Of a stretch of 35,815 nucleotides of DNA, positions 1 through 7,127 are shown piece after piece. Location of the stretch: assembly GCF_007666205.1 (NCBI RefSeq), contig NZ_VDOR01000016.1, forward strand, positions 1 to 35,815. Direction: 5' to 3'. The position numbers and the translations under genes are program-made. The first letter of the stretch is position 1, and each line of letters begins with the position of its first letter. Source of the stretch: Kocuria palustris. Its GTDB lineage: Bacteria; Actinomycetota; Actinomycetes; Actinomycetales; Micrococcaceae. The notes below the pieces were generated by a model. It searched no databases, had not been told where the DNA came from, and saw nothing but the letters and a program-made list of their open reading frames with translations.

Positions 1-221
1 CCCCGCGGTTCTCGTGGTGGGGTGGGGGGTTGGGGGCCTTTCCCATACCCAAGGGGGGCTCTTTCGCGGCCCCGCTGTCGTCTGTCTCCGGGAGCGCAGT
101 CGCCAGCACCCCGCAGAGCAGAGCCGACTGGAACGCCGGGTGCTGCGCCTCGCCGCGTCCCGAACCGCGGATTGCCCCGTGAGGAGAGAGCAGCCGGGCG
201 GCGGCGTGCCAGGCTGGAGCC
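1..221. other. Gene-free leader region upstream of the acetyltransferase
   Basis: I see no convincing gene here. The first 60 bases hold several long G-runs (about 20-37 and 52-58) that could favour a G-quadruplex on the plus strand. Only a weak GGAG lies just before the ATG at 222. A better AGGAG-like sequence at about 181 is too far away to serve as the ribosome binding site. No clear -35/-10 pair is visible. Confidence 0.4.
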
Positions 222-824
222 ATGGATCTGGAACAGCAGCGCGCGCTCATGCGCAGCGGCGAGATGTACGACGACCTGACCCCGGAGCTCATCCGCGCCC
301 GGGAGGCGGCGGTGCTGGCCGCGACGACCTACAACGAGAGCTTCTCGAGACCTCCGCAGGAGAGGCTCGTCCTGCTGCGCGATCTGATCGCGCATGCGGG
401 GCAGCGCGCGCACTTCGAGCCGACGTTCCGCTGCGAGTTCGGCTTCGGGATCTCCGTGGGCGATGATTTCTACGCGAACTTCGACTGCGTCATGCTCGAC
501 GGCGGGGGCATCACCATCGGCGATTCGGTGCTCCTGGGGCCGCGGACGAGCATCTTCACGTCACAGCATGCGATCCACCCCGAGGAGCGTGCCGCCGGGG
601 CCTGCTGGGCACGCCCCGTGGCCATCGGGGATCAGGTCTGGATCGGGGGCTCGGTGGTCATCAATCCGGGCGTCACGATCGGTGACGGGGCGATCATCGG
701 CTCCGGGAGCGTCGTCACGCGGGATGTCCCGCCTCGGACGATCGCCGCAGGAGTGCCGGCCCGCCCGCTGCGGGAGGTCACCGAGGCGGACCGCACGGGA
801 TGGACACCCTCTGCCGGCGGATGA
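222..824 (+). CDS. Maltose/galactoside-type sugar O-acetyltransferase (hexapeptide repeat)
   Basis: This 200-residue protein is the usual size for the LacA/Maa/NodL family, which transfers acetyl from acetyl-CoA to a sugar hydroxyl in the cytoplasm. The N-terminal helical cap (residues 1-60) contains the family-typical MRSGEMYD and YNES. The left-handed beta-helix follows, with [11 protein letters not shown] (83-93) and hexapeptide turns such as [12 protein letters not shown] and [20 protein letters not shown]. The His of HP at 119-120 is the expected catalytic His, and the C-terminal [10 protein letters not shown] is typical. The true sugar acceptor cannot be told. The next gene is convergent on the minus strand, so this is probably a single-gene unit. 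The ATG at 222 is chosen because the family-typical cap begins there. Confidence 0.9.
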   Translation: MDLEQQRALMRSGEMYDDLTPELIRAREAAVLAATTYNESFSRPPQERLVLLRDLIAHAGQRAHFEPTFRCEFGFGISVGDDFYANFDCVMLDGGGITIGDSVLLGPRTSIFTSQHAIHPEERAAGACWARPVAIGDQVWIGGSVVINPGVTIGDGAIIGSGSVVTRDVPPRTIAAGVPARPLREVTEADRTGWTPSAGG

Positions 825-920
825 GTCCTCCGGCGCGGACGGGCGGCCGCCGAGCCGCCGTCGCCCGGGAGCGTGCGCCGAGCGCGCGGCCGCGCCATCG
901 GCGCGTCGGACGCGATGGGC

Positions 921-1730
921 TCAGGCGAGCCCGTCGAGGAATCCGAGGAGGGCGGCGGTGAACTCCTCCGGTGCCTCCATGGGCGGAGTGTGTCCGACGC
1001 CGGGGATCGTGATCAGCCGGCCCTGGGGGAGGGCCGCGGCCATCCTGGCCCCCGCGCCGCCGTCGAAGGCGTCCTCGGAGCCGACGACGACGAGCGCCGG
1101 GATCTCGACGGCCGGCAGGAGCTCGGTGAAGTCCCGGCGATCCGCGCGGCCGCGCATGGCCGCCGCGGAGCCGTCGGCAGGTGCTTCCGCGATCATGCGG
1201 CGCACCGCCTCGGCGGCCTCGGGCCTCTCGTCGATGGTCTGCTGGGAGACCATGGCACCCAGCACCTTCTCCGCGTAGGCCTCCATGCCGTCGGACAGGA
1301 TCCCGTCGGCGCCGACATTGCGGCGGCGACGCCCGGCGAGGTCCTCGGCCTCCGGGACGGTGTCGCAGATGACCAGGCCGCGCAGCCGCTCGCCGTGCTG
1401 CGCGGCGAACTCCATGGCCACCTGCCCGGCCATGGAGAACCCGAGGACCACCGCTCGCTCGATGCCGAGTCGCTGCAGGAGGGCCTCGAGGTCGTCGGAG
1501 AACTCCTCCGTGTAGACGATGCCGGGCGTGACGGAGGAGTCCCCGAAGCCGCGCAGGTCCGGCGCGATGACCCGCCAGCCGGCCTCGACGAGCGCCGGGA
1601 TCTGGGCGTTCCACATGGAACGGTCGTAGGCGTGGCCGTGCAGCAGGACGATGACCGGGCCGGAGCCCTCGTCCGTGCAGGCGATGACGGTGTCCTCGGC
1701 GATCTCGAGGGTGCGGGTCTGCGAGCTCAT
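921..1730 (-). CDS. Alpha/beta-fold hydrolase
   Basis: This 269-residue cytoplasmic protein has the complete single-domain alpha/beta hydrolase layout. The oxyanion-hole HGHAYD lies at 31-36, the nucleophile elbow G-F-S-M-A-G puts Ser at 99, an acid is likely at Asp220 (VVGSEDAFDG), and the catalytic His is at 247 (GVGHTPP). There is no signal peptide. The family includes esterases, lactonases, C-C hydrolases and haloperoxidase-like enzymes, and nothing in the sequence or neighbours identifies the substrate. The ATG at 1730 follows an AGGAGG about 10 bases upstream and a closer AGGA. It is transcribed alone and is convergent with the acetyltransferase. Confidence 0.88.
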   Translation of the reverse strand: MSSQTRTLEIAEDTVIACTDEGSGPVIVLLHGHAYDRSMWNAQIPALVEAGWRVIAPDLRGFGDSSVTPGIVYTEEFSDDLEALLQRLGIERAVVLGFSMAGQVAMEFAAQHGERLRGLVICDTVPEAEDLAGRRRRNVGADGILSDGMEAYAEKVLGAMVSQQTIDERPEAAEAVRRMIAEAPADGSAAAMRGRADRRDFTELLPAVEIPALVVVGSEDAFDGGAGARMAAALPQGRLITIPGVGHTPPMEAPEEFTAALLGFLDGLA

Positions 1731-1870
1731 CGTCCTGGAGCCTCCTGAGGCGTCGGGTCGGCCTCCGGCGGAGGGCCGCGTCGGGTCGGTGCCTGATGCC
1801 CAGGCTACTGCCCGGCGTGCCCCGACCGCCCGCGCTGTCGTCCCGCGGAGATAGCCTCAGGTCATCGAGA

Positions 1871-1886
1871 CCGATCCGGTGATCGG
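1871..1886. promoter_or_regulatory. Inverted repeat between divergent hydrolase and alkB genes
   Basis: CCGATC and GATCGG form a perfect 6-base inverted repeat with a 4-base spacer, in the 237-base divergent region. A TAGCCT hexamer at 1852-1857 could be a -10 element for the rightward gene, which would place the repeat just downstream of the transcription start. No matching -35 is seen. Its role as an operator is a guess. Confidence 0.25.
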
Positions 1887-1967
1887 AGCGGCACGGTTCC
1901 CGGCCCCGCCCGAGCCGGCGGGTCCGGGGAGGCGACAGCGCGGGCGACGGGCGAGGAGGTGCGCGAC

Positions 1968-2879
1968 ATGGCCAGGATCAGCAGGCTCAGGGGGCCCGGC
2001 GGCCCGGAGCTGTTCACGCTGCCCCGCGAGCCGCGCGAGATCGCCCCGGGGGCCGTCCATGTCCCGGACTGGCTCGACCTGGCGGAGCAGATCGCCCTGG
2101 TCGAGCGGTGCCGCTCATGGGTCAGGGGCGTGCACCGGATGCGCCACCAGGTGATGGCCGGCGGGGGCGTCATGTCGGTGCAGTCGACCGTGCTGGGCAG
2201 GACCTGGGGACGCCCCTGGGCTCCCATGGCAGGACGTGCGACGGAGACGACGCCGGGCGCCGCGTCCGCAGCCGATGCCTCATCCGGGCATGGCCGGGAG
2301 GAGGTGACCGGGGAGCTGCTGCCGCAGCCGCTCGTGGACCTCGGGCGCCGGGGAGTCGCGGCTGCCTACGGGGGCGATTCCCCGGAGGCGGCGTCGTTCG
2401 AGCCCACCACGGCGCTGATCAACTTCTACGATGCCGCGGCGGCGATGGGGATGCACCAGGACCGGGACGAATCGGGCCCGGAGCCGATCGTCTCGCTGTC
2501 CCTGGGGGATGCGTGCATCTTCCGCTTCGGCGGTCCCGAGTCGCGCAGCCAGGCCCACCAGGACGTCGAGCTGCGCAGCGGGGACCTGTTCGTCTTCGGG
2601 CGGGCTTCGCGGTGGGCCTATCACGGGGTGCCGGCGGTGCGCCCCGGCACGGGTGATCCGGCCCTGGGCATGCGCGGCGGAGGACGGCTGAACATCACCA
2701 TCCGGCGCACCCAGCCCTCGGCGGATCACGGCATCGGATCCGGGACGGCACGGCTGCGCCGTCCCGGATCCCTCGCCGGTCCCGCGACACCGCATCATGA
2801 ACGGGACGCCGCCGGGCACGACACGACGACAGGAGGCCACCGTGGAGATCGAGACCGGGCCGCAGGCGATCGAGGCTGA
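1968..2879 (+). CDS. alkB: AlkB-type 2-oxoglutarate/Fe(II) dioxygenase
   Basis: This is predicted to repair N-alkylated bases by oxidative demethylation. The iron and 2-oxoglutarate ligands are visible: H163-x-D165 in MGMHQDRDE, H219 in WAYHGV, and the R-x-N-x-T-x-R motif (R240-R246, RLNITIR). LINFYD before HxD and SGDLFVFG before the distal His are also AlkB-like. The ATG at 1968 is preceded by AGGAGG with 8 bases of spacing; an upstream GTG at 1959 overlaps that site and is less likely. The open frame gives 303 residues, well beyond E. coli AlkB (216). The roughly 55 residues after RRT look unlike the family, run through a perfect hairpin and overlap the next gene by 38 bases. There is also a low-complexity insert at about 88-112. 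Confidence 0.85.
   Translation: MARISRLRGPGGPELFTLPREPREIAPGAVHVPDWLDLAEQIALVERCRSWVRGVHRMRHQVMAGGGVMSVQSTVLGRTWGRPWAPMAGRATETTPGAASAADASSGHGREEVTGELLPQPLVDLGRRGVAAAYGGDSPEAASFEPTTALINFYDAAAAMGMHQDRDESGPEPIVSLSLGDACIFRFGGPESRSQAHQDVELRSGDLFVFGRASRWAYHGVPAVRPGTGDPALGMRGGGRLNITIRRTQPSADHGIGSGTARLRRPGSLAGPATPHHERDAAGHDTTTGGHRGDRDRAAGDRG
2736..2771 (+). terminator. Perfect 14-bp hairpin inside the 3' end of the alkB frame
   Basis: Positions 2736-2749 are the exact reverse complement of 2758-2771, with an 8-base loop. It looks like the intergenic terminators elsewhere in this window but lies inside the open alkB frame, after the last conserved AlkB motif and before the ribosome binding site of the flavin reductase at 2842. 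It could terminate or attenuate alkB transcription. Confidence 0.5.
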
Positions 2880-3402
2880 GCAGGGCTCCGAGCGGTTCAC
2901 CGACGCCTACCGGCTGCTGGCCGAGGAGCTCGCCTCCGGAGTCGCGGTGGTGTCGGCTCGGCATCGCCGCCGCGATCACGCCGTGACCGTCACAGGGTGG
3001 CTGGACGTGTCCTACGACCCGCCCACCATGGCCGTGAGCCTCTTCGACGAAGCGCGCATCTGCGACGCCGTGGAGGCCTCGCCCACATGGGTCCTCAGCG
3101 TGCTGCGCCGGGACCAGGAATCGATCGCCACCTGGCTCGCCTCGCCGGGCAACCCTGTGGACGGTCTGCTGGACAGCGTCCCGTTCCGCCGCTCGCCCGT
3201 CGGAGGCGCCGCCGTGCTCGACGCCGCGCCTGCCTGGTTCGAGCTCGAGACCGAGCAGATCCACACCGCGGCCACGCACCGCCTCGTCGTCGGCCGGGTC
3301 GTCGCCATGGGGCGCGGGGGTCCGAGCGGAGCCGGCCCGGAGCACTCCCGGGGAGGCCCGCTCGTCCACTGGGGGCGGGGGTTCCACGGCCTCGACGGCT
3401 GA
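2842..3402 (+). CDS. Flavin reductase-like domain protein
   Basis: This 186-residue protein has the split-barrel FMN-binding flavin reductase pattern. It shows a GVAVVSA strand, a VTVTGWLDVSYDPPTMAVSL core (about 51-70) and a DPP turn. It also has SPTWVLSVLRRDQ, a pG-containing helix, and a terminal TAATHRLVVGRVV strand with the conserved His. Such proteins reduce FMN with NAD(P)H or bind flavin for a partner monooxygenase. The GTG start at 2842 is selected because AGGAGG lies at 2831-2836 with 5 bases of spacing; an upstream ATG at 2797 lacks such a site. The start lies within the alkB frame. The glycine-rich C-terminus (about 163 onward) departs from the family. Confidence 0.8.
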   Translation: MEIETGPQAIEAEQGSERFTDAYRLLAEELASGVAVVSARHRRRDHAVTVTGWLDVSYDPPTMAVSLFDEARICDAVEASPTWVLSVLRRDQESIATWLASPGNPVDGLLDSVPFRRSPVGGAAVLDAAPAWFELETEQIHTAATHRLVVGRVVAMGRGGPSGAGPEHSRGGPLVHWGRGFHGLDG

Positions 3403-3418
3403 GCAGGGCCCTGACGCG

Positions 3419-3436
3419 GCGCGGAATCTTCCGCGC
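3419..3436. terminator. Short palindromic hairpin after first flavin reductase
   Basis: GCGCGGAA and TTCCGCGC form an 8-base inverted repeat around TC, 16 bases after the stop codon at 3402. It is a plausible intrinsic terminator, though the stem is short and there is no T-tract. Confidence 0.4.
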
Positions 3437-3440
3437 GGGG

Positions 3441-3456
3441 ACTCGTGTTGTCGAGT
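3441..3456. promoter_or_regulatory. ACTCG-N6-CGAGT inverted repeat upstream of second flavin reductase
   Basis: A 5-base inverted repeat with a 6-base spacer lies about 185 bases upstream of the next ATG. It sits in a less G+C-rich patch and could be an operator. No promoter hexamers can be assigned with confidence nearby. Confidence 0.2.
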
Positions 3457-3638
3457 ATGACGCAGGCTGCCCGGAGCGCGCAGCGCATGTGGGAGCCTGA
3501 ACGGCAGAGACAACGAGCGGCACCGAGCTCTGCGGCGGTCGGGGCCGCTGCGGAGGCCGGTGAGCGGCGGCATCGCCCGCCTCCCGCCGGAAGCAGCGGC
3601 GCCGCGCCATCGGGAACCGGCGCAGGAAAGGGAGTCAC

Positions 3639-4253
3639 ATGTCGGATGCAGCAGGCGGCGGTGCGACCGTCCAGGAGGGGCACGAGGCGGAGGAGCGCAC
3701 GGCCGAGCTCGCGGACTTCGTCGTGCCCCCGTCCCGGCTGGAGGACACCTCGAGCCTCAAGGGCGGATTCGGCGCCATCTTCGGCAGCCACCCGGCCGGC
3801 GTCGCCGTCATCACCGCCGAGGGCCCGGACGGCCCGGTGGGGCTGACCGCCTCGTCGCTGTCCTCCGTGTCGGCCGAGCCGCCGATCATCGGGTTCTCGC
3901 TCCAGGCGCGCCGCGGCTCGGCGGCCCTGGTGGCCGAGGCCGAGACCCTGCTCGTGCATCTGCTGGACTCCTCCGACGTCGCGATCGCCAAGGCCTTCGC
4001 GACGCACGGGGCTCCGCGCTTCGGCGACGCCATGAACTGGCGCCGCCTGCCCACGGGCGAGCCCCTGCTGACGGACGTCGGGCGGGTCATGCGGGTCGAG
4101 CCCCTGGCTCGGATCAAGGCCGGGCCGGCCCTGGTCTTCAACTGCGGGGTCCTCGAGATCCTGGGCTCCGAGCCCGCCGGCGCCCCGCTCGTCTACCACC
4201 AGCGGCAGTTCCACAGCCTCTCGGAGAGCACCGTGGCCGAGTACCAGATCTGA
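3639..4253 (+). CDS. Flavin reductase family protein
   Basis: This 204-residue protein carries the FMN-binding split-barrel fold of flavin reductases: GVAVITAEGPDGPVGLTASS, then SSVSAEPPIIGFSL with the conserved double-Pro turn, LLVHLLDSSD, and the distal GPALVFNCGVLEIL and PLVYHQRQFHSL strands. The last, with YH-x-R, is typical of the subgroup that supplies reduced FMN to two-component monooxygenases. The first 40 residues are variable. The ATG at 3639 follows AAAGGGAG about 5 bases upstream. It is not closely related to the flavin reductase just upstream, and no monooxygenase partner is in the window, so its electron acceptor is unknown. Confidence 0.87.
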   Translation: MSDAAGGGATVQEGHEAEERTAELADFVVPPSRLEDTSSLKGGFGAIFGSHPAGVAVITAEGPDGPVGLTASSLSSVSAEPPIIGFSLQARRGSAALVAEAETLLVHLLDSSDVAIAKAFATHGAPRFGDAMNWRRLPTGEPLLTDVGRVMRVEPLARIKAGPALVFNCGVLEILGSEPAGAPLVYHQRQFHSLSESTVAEYQI

Positions 4254-4267
4254 GGGGGCGGGACGAC

Positions 4268-4283
4268 ACGGGCCCGCGCCCGT
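4268..4283. terminator. Hairpin after second flavin reductase
   Basis: ACGGGC-CCGC-GCCCGT forms a 6-bp stem with a 4-base loop, 14 bases beyond the stop at 4253 and about 27 bases before the yceI promoter. It is a likely terminator that insulates the two units. Confidence 0.4.
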
Positions 4284-4309
4284 CGCCGAGAAGACCTCCG
4301 AGAATGTTG

Positions 4310-4338
4310 TTGACACGTCACGTGGACGCGCGTAAGTT
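4310..4338 (+). promoter_or_regulatory. Sigma-70-type promoter of the YceI gene
   Basis: TTGACA at 4310-4315 is a perfect -35 consensus. A 17-base spacer follows, then TAAGTT at 4333-4338 as the -10 element. The predicted transcript starts near 4345, giving an untranslated leader of about 83 bases before the ATG at 4428. This is the clearest promoter in the window. Confidence 0.75.
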
Positions 4339-4352
4339 GAGTGATGTATCAA
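4337..4352. promoter_or_regulatory. MarR-like operator overlapping the YceI promoter
   Basis: TTGA at 4337-4340 and TCAA at 4349-4352 form an inverted repeat with 8 bases between, overlapping the end of the -10 element and the predicted start site. A further TTGATC at 4357-4362 repeats the half-site. TTGA/TCAA half-sites are typical of MarR-family operators, and the position suits repression. No MarR gene is adjacent. Confidence 0.5.
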
Positions 4353-4427
4353 GCAGTTGATCGCGGCGCAGCCGGGATCAGCGCAGCGACCCGCAGCGGC
4401 ACGACCGCTGCCGACAGGAGGAATCCC

Positions 4428-4976
4428 ATGAGCACCCTTGATCGTCTCGTCCCCGGCGTCTGGACCTTCGACCCCGCGCACTCCGAGGTCGGCTTCGTCG
4501 TCCGCCACGCCGGCATCTCCAAGGTCCGCGGCACGTTCCACGATGTCTCCGCCGAGTTCGTCGTCGGCGAGCAGCTCGAGGACTCGACCCTCGACGCCGT
4601 CATCAAGACCGCCTCGGTCGACACCGGCGACGAGAACCGCGACGGCCACCTGCGCACCGCCGACTTCTTCGACGTCGAGAGCAAGCCGGAGATGACCTTC
4701 CACGCGACCGAGTTCAGCCTCGGCGGCGGCGAGGGCACGATCACCGGCGATCTGACCATCAACGGCGTGACCAAGTCCGTCGTGCTGGACACCGAGTTCA
4801 ACGGCGTCGTCGTGGACGCCTTCGAGGCCACCCGCGCCGGCTTCGAGGCCACGACCACGATCTCCCGCAAGGACTTCGGCCTGACCTGGAACGCCGCGAT
4901 CGAGGCCGGCGGCGTCCTGGTCTCCGACAAGGTGGTCATCAACCTGGACGTGGCCTTCACCGCGCCCCAGGGCTGA
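4428..4976 (+). CDS. YceI family polyisoprenoid-binding lipocalin-like protein
   Basis: This 182-residue protein matches the YceI beta-barrel family throughout: WTFDPAHSEVGFVVRHAGISKVRG at the start, then ASVDTGDENRDGHLRTADFFDVE, EMTFHATEF, GDLTINGVTKSVVLD and TISRKDFGLTWN. Family members bind isoprenoid chains or amphiphilic compounds. Unlike E. coli YceI, there is no signal peptide, so this copy is cytoplasmic, as is common in actinobacteria. The ATG at 4428 follows AGGAGG at 4416-4421 with 6 bases of spacing. It has its own strong promoter with a MarR-like operator, suggesting induction by a small lipophilic or oxidant ligand. A long hairpin ends the unit. Confidence 0.93.
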   Translation: MSTLDRLVPGVWTFDPAHSEVGFVVRHAGISKVRGTFHDVSAEFVVGEQLEDSTLDAVIKTASVDTGDENRDGHLRTADFFDVESKPEMTFHATEFSLGGGEGTITGDLTINGVTKSVVLDTEFNGVVVDAFEATRAGFEATTTISRKDFGLTWNAAIEAGGVLVSDKVVINLDVAFTAPQG

Positions 4977-5029
4977 TCGCACGGCGCACCCGGCCGACTG
5001 CGCTCGCGACGGCGGCCGAGGTGCGCAAC

Positions 5030-5072
5030 GACAGGAGGCAGCGCCCGCCGGCGGCGGGCGCTGCCTCCTGTC
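5030..5072. terminator. Bidirectional terminator between yceI and the crgA unit
   Basis: Positions 5030-5048 pair perfectly with 5054-5072 (19-bp stem, 5-base loop). It separates convergent genes and can serve both strands. There is no T-tract, as usual in this genome. Confidence 0.75.
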
Positions 5073-5139
5073 CGGCTCTCGATGTGCGGGCGCCGCAGCG
5101 GAGTCCTGCCAGCGCGGGGCTCCTGAAGGACGCGGGAGC

Positions 5140-5406
5140 TCAGCGCACGGACGTGACGACCCACCAGATCAGGGGGACCAGGACGACGAGCAGCAGGGTG
5201 AGGCGTCGCAGCCGCACCTCGAGCTGCGCGGCTCCGCGGGAGGAGCTGCGGGCCTCCTTGGCGATCTCGTCCCTCAGCGGCTCCGGGTCGGACGCCCGCG
5301 CCTCGGCATCGGCCTGGGAGGCCGACCGGTGTGCCTCCGACCCGCCGGCCGTGCGGCGGGCGTCGTCCTGGGCATCGGGGGCGCCGGAGTCGTCGACGGG
5401 GGTCAC
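5140..5406 (-). CDS. Small C-terminally anchored membrane protein downstream of crgA
   Basis: I do not recognise this family. The GTG start at 5406 overlaps the crgA stop codon in a GTGA arrangement, which points to translational coupling and gives 88 residues. A longer frame starting inside crgA is possible but less likely. Residues 1-60 are polar and rich in Asp, Ala and Arg. A basic stretch (VRLRR) then precedes a single hydrophobic helix at about 69-86 (TLLLVVLVPLIWWVVTSV) that ends the protein, giving a tail-anchored topology. Its position suggests a role near the division or envelope machinery, but no function can be assigned. Confidence 0.6.
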   Translation of the reverse strand: MTPVDDSGAPDAQDDARRTAGGSEAHRSASQADAEARASDPEPLRDEIAKEARSSSRGAAQLEVRLRRLTLLLVVLVPLIWWVVTSVR

Positions 5407-5867
5407 CGCCACCTCGTCGTCATGATCAGTCCGACCATCATCAGGCCGATGCCCACCGCGACGTTCCAGTAGCCGATGCCGGGGATCGGATAGCTGAAGT
5501 CCAGCAGGTACCACAGGATGAGCCAGAGCAGGCCGATGACGATCAGCCCGAACATGATGATCTTGTACCAGACCGGGGTGGGGTCGGCGTCCGGCGCGGT
5601 GCCGCGGGCCGAGGCCGAGATCTCCTCGGCGAGCTCCTCCGCGTCGCGGTCCTCATCGGCCTCCTCGCCCGAGGCGATGCGGGCCTCGCGGTCGGCGGCC
5701 GCGGCTCGCTGATCGCGCTCCCACCGGCGGCGCTGGGCTTCGGGGAGGGCCTCGACGGCCAGGCGGGTCAGCTCCTCGTCGACGACCGGTGCGGCGGTGG
5801 AGGACTGGGCGGATCCCGACACCGCCGAGGAGCCGCCGCGCAGGCGGCGCTTCTTGGACTGGGACAC
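5403..5867 (-). CDS. crgA: Cell division protein CrgA
   Basis: CrgA is a small actinobacterial membrane protein that interacts with FtsZ, FtsI and other septal proteins. This copy has the standard end: two transmembrane helices separated by a short PIPGIGYWN loop (about 102-150) and the terminal MTTRWR. The location beside sortase, trpG and pknB matches the classic crgA neighbourhood. The 154-residue length exceeds mycobacterial CrgA (93) because of a charged Ala/Glu/Arg-rich cytoplasmic N-terminal region of about 95 residues. The GTG start at 5867 has AGGAGG with 8 bases of spacing. A TAGTAT hexamer on the minus strand (5987-5982) may be its -10 element. Confidence 0.88.
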   Translation of the reverse strand: MSQSKKRRLRGGSSAVSGSAQSSTAAPVVDEELTRLAVEALPEAQRRRWERDQRAAAADREARIASGEEADEDRDAEELAEEISASARGTAPDADPTPVWYKIIMFGLIVIGLLWLILWYLLDFSYPIPGIGYWNVAVGIGLMMVGLIMTTRWR

Positions 5868-6008
5868 GTGTGCAACCTCCTGCTGGATGAACCGGGCCGC
5901 GACCGGACCGCGCGGACGGGCCCGCGGTGCGGCGTCGTCATGGAACCCGCTCGGATGTCGGCCGGGCCGAGAACGCGGCCCATACTAGCCCCAGGTCCCA
6001 TGCGGCGA

Positions 6009-6041
6009 CCGTGCACCGGCCGTGCACCGCCCGTACGGGCC
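6009..6041. repeat. 11-bp tandem repeat in the crgA/sortase divergent region
   Basis: Two 11-base units beginning CCGTGCACCG (6009-6019 and 6020-6030) differ only in the last base. A third, weaker unit follows at 6031-6041 (CCGTACGGGCC). Each of the first two contains the palindrome GTGCAC. The 11-base period would place the sites on the same face of DNA, as expected for cooperative binding of a response regulator. They lie 77-109 bases upstream of the sortase start. Confidence 0.4.
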
Positions 6042-6117
6042 CGCAGCCGCACGCGCCGGGTGCGCGCCGGTCTGCCCCCCCCCGACGTTTCCGCGTCAGC
6101 ACCCCCGAGAGGCCAGC

Positions 6118-6885
6118 GTGAGCACTGCAGAGCCCACAGGTCCCCGTCGCCGGCACCCGGCCGGGGCCGCCGTCGTCTCCGTGATCGGCGAGCTGCTGCT
6201 GACTCTCGGTGCCGTGGTGCTGCTCTACGTCGTCTGGCAGCTGTGGTGGACCAATATCGAGGCCGACAGCGTCCAGAGCGAGGCGGTCGGCGAGATGACC
6301 CGCAGCTACGACGGGCCGCTCGAGCCGGCCCTGGGCGAGGTCCCGGACGCGACCGCGGTGGGCGAGCCCGTCGTCATGGACGAGGGGCCCGTCGGCACCG
6401 AGATCGGCGTCGTCTACATCCCGCGGCTGGGCCAGGACTACTCGCGTCCGGTGATCGAGGGCACGACCTCCCAGGTGCTCGACACCCTGGGGCTGGGCCA
6501 CTACGAGGGGTCGGCCATGCCCGGCGAGCAGGGCAACTTCGCGGTGGCGGGCCACCGTCAGACCAACGGCGCGGTGCTCGACGCGATCGACACGCTGCGG
6601 GAGGGGGACCGCATCCACGTGCGGACCGCCGATGGCTACTACACCTACCGCTACGCGCAGACCCGCATCGTCGGCCCCGAGGACACAGCGGTGATCGCCC
6701 CGGTCCCGGGGGAGCCCGAGGAGCCGGCCGACGGGCGCTACATGACGCTGACGAGCTGCCACCCGCGCTACGGCGACACGGAGCGGATCGTCGTGCATGC
6801 GGAGCTGGAGTCCTGGCGCCCGAACTCCGCCGGGCCGCCGCCCGAGATAGCCCGGACCGTCCGGCACGACGCCGAGGGCGTCTGA
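6118..6885 (+). CDS. Class E sortase
   Basis: Sortases join secreted proteins to the cell wall; class E enzymes of actinobacteria favour LAXTG-type signals. The GTG at 6118 (GAGAGG 5 bases upstream) gives 255 residues: a short basic N-terminus, one membrane anchor (about 17-43, ending VVWQLWW), a linker, and the sortase barrel. The catalytic residues are visible: H146 in VAGHR, C214 in TLTSC, and R223 in DTERIVVHA. IGVVYIPRLG and GHYEGSAMPGEQGNFAVAGHR are typical of class E. No LPXTG/LAXTG substrate is encoded in the window. The gene is divergent from crgA and followed after 15 bases by a small membrane gene. Confidence 0.93.
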   Translation: MSTAEPTGPRRRHPAGAAVVSVIGELLLTLGAVVLLYVVWQLWWTNIEADSVQSEAVGEMTRSYDGPLEPALGEVPDATAVGEPVVMDEGPVGTEIGVVYIPRLGQDYSRPVIEGTTSQVLDTLGLGHYEGSAMPGEQGNFAVAGHRQTNGAVLDAIDTLREGDRIHVRTADGYYTYRYAQTRIVGPEDTAVIAPVPGEPEEPADGRYMTLTSCHPRYGDTERIVVHAELESWRPNSAGPPPEIARTVRHDAEGV

Positions 6886-6900
6886 GACAGGAGAGCACCC

Positions 6901-7083
6901 GTGTACGCCTGGATCTTCCGCCATCTCCCCGGCCCCTTCGCCGTCAGGGTCCTGCTGCTCGTCGTGCTGATCGCGGCAGCGATCCTGGCGCTGATGCAGT
7001 GGGTCTTCCCCTGGATCCAGCAGGAGTTCTCCCCGCTGCAGGGCGAGATCACCGTGGACACTCCGCCGGCCGCGCAGCAGTAG
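6901..7083 (+). CDS. Small single-helix membrane protein between sortase and trpG
   Basis: This 60-residue protein begins with GTG at 6901, preceded by AGGAG with 8 bases of spacing and 15 bases after the sortase stop. It consists of a short aromatic N-terminus (YAWIFRHLPGPF), one transmembrane helix (about 15-38), an aromatic patch (WVFPWIQQEF) and a Pro/Ala/Gln tail. I recognise this as a commonly seen small conserved protein next to actinobacterial trpG/sortase genes, but I know no function. Co-transcription with the sortase is likely. Confidence 0.72.
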   Translation: MYAWIFRHLPGPFAVRVLLLVVLIAAAILALMQWVFPWIQQEFSPLQGEITVDTPPAAQQ

Positions 7084-7127
7084 CCTGGGGAGCCGAAGAC
7101 CATCCCTTCCGCACCAGGAGGCCAGGC

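Noticed and set aside
825-920. A terminator between the acetyltransferase and hydrolase genes
   Set aside because: Only GC-rich self-complementary runs such as CGCGGCCGCG are present, with no clear stem-loop like the others in the window.
3012-4982. A 656-codon minus-strand open frame opposite the flavin reductases and yceI
   Set aside because: Composition is low-complexity Arg/Gly/Ala/Asp with no domain motifs, and it is opposite three well-supported plus-strand genes.
5331-7127. A long plus-strand open frame extending 600 codons upstream of trpG
   Set aside because: It overlaps crgA and sortase in other frames, has a low-complexity Arg/Gly composition typical of high-G+C shadow frames, and the conserved TrpG sequence starts at 7128 with its own ribosome binding site.
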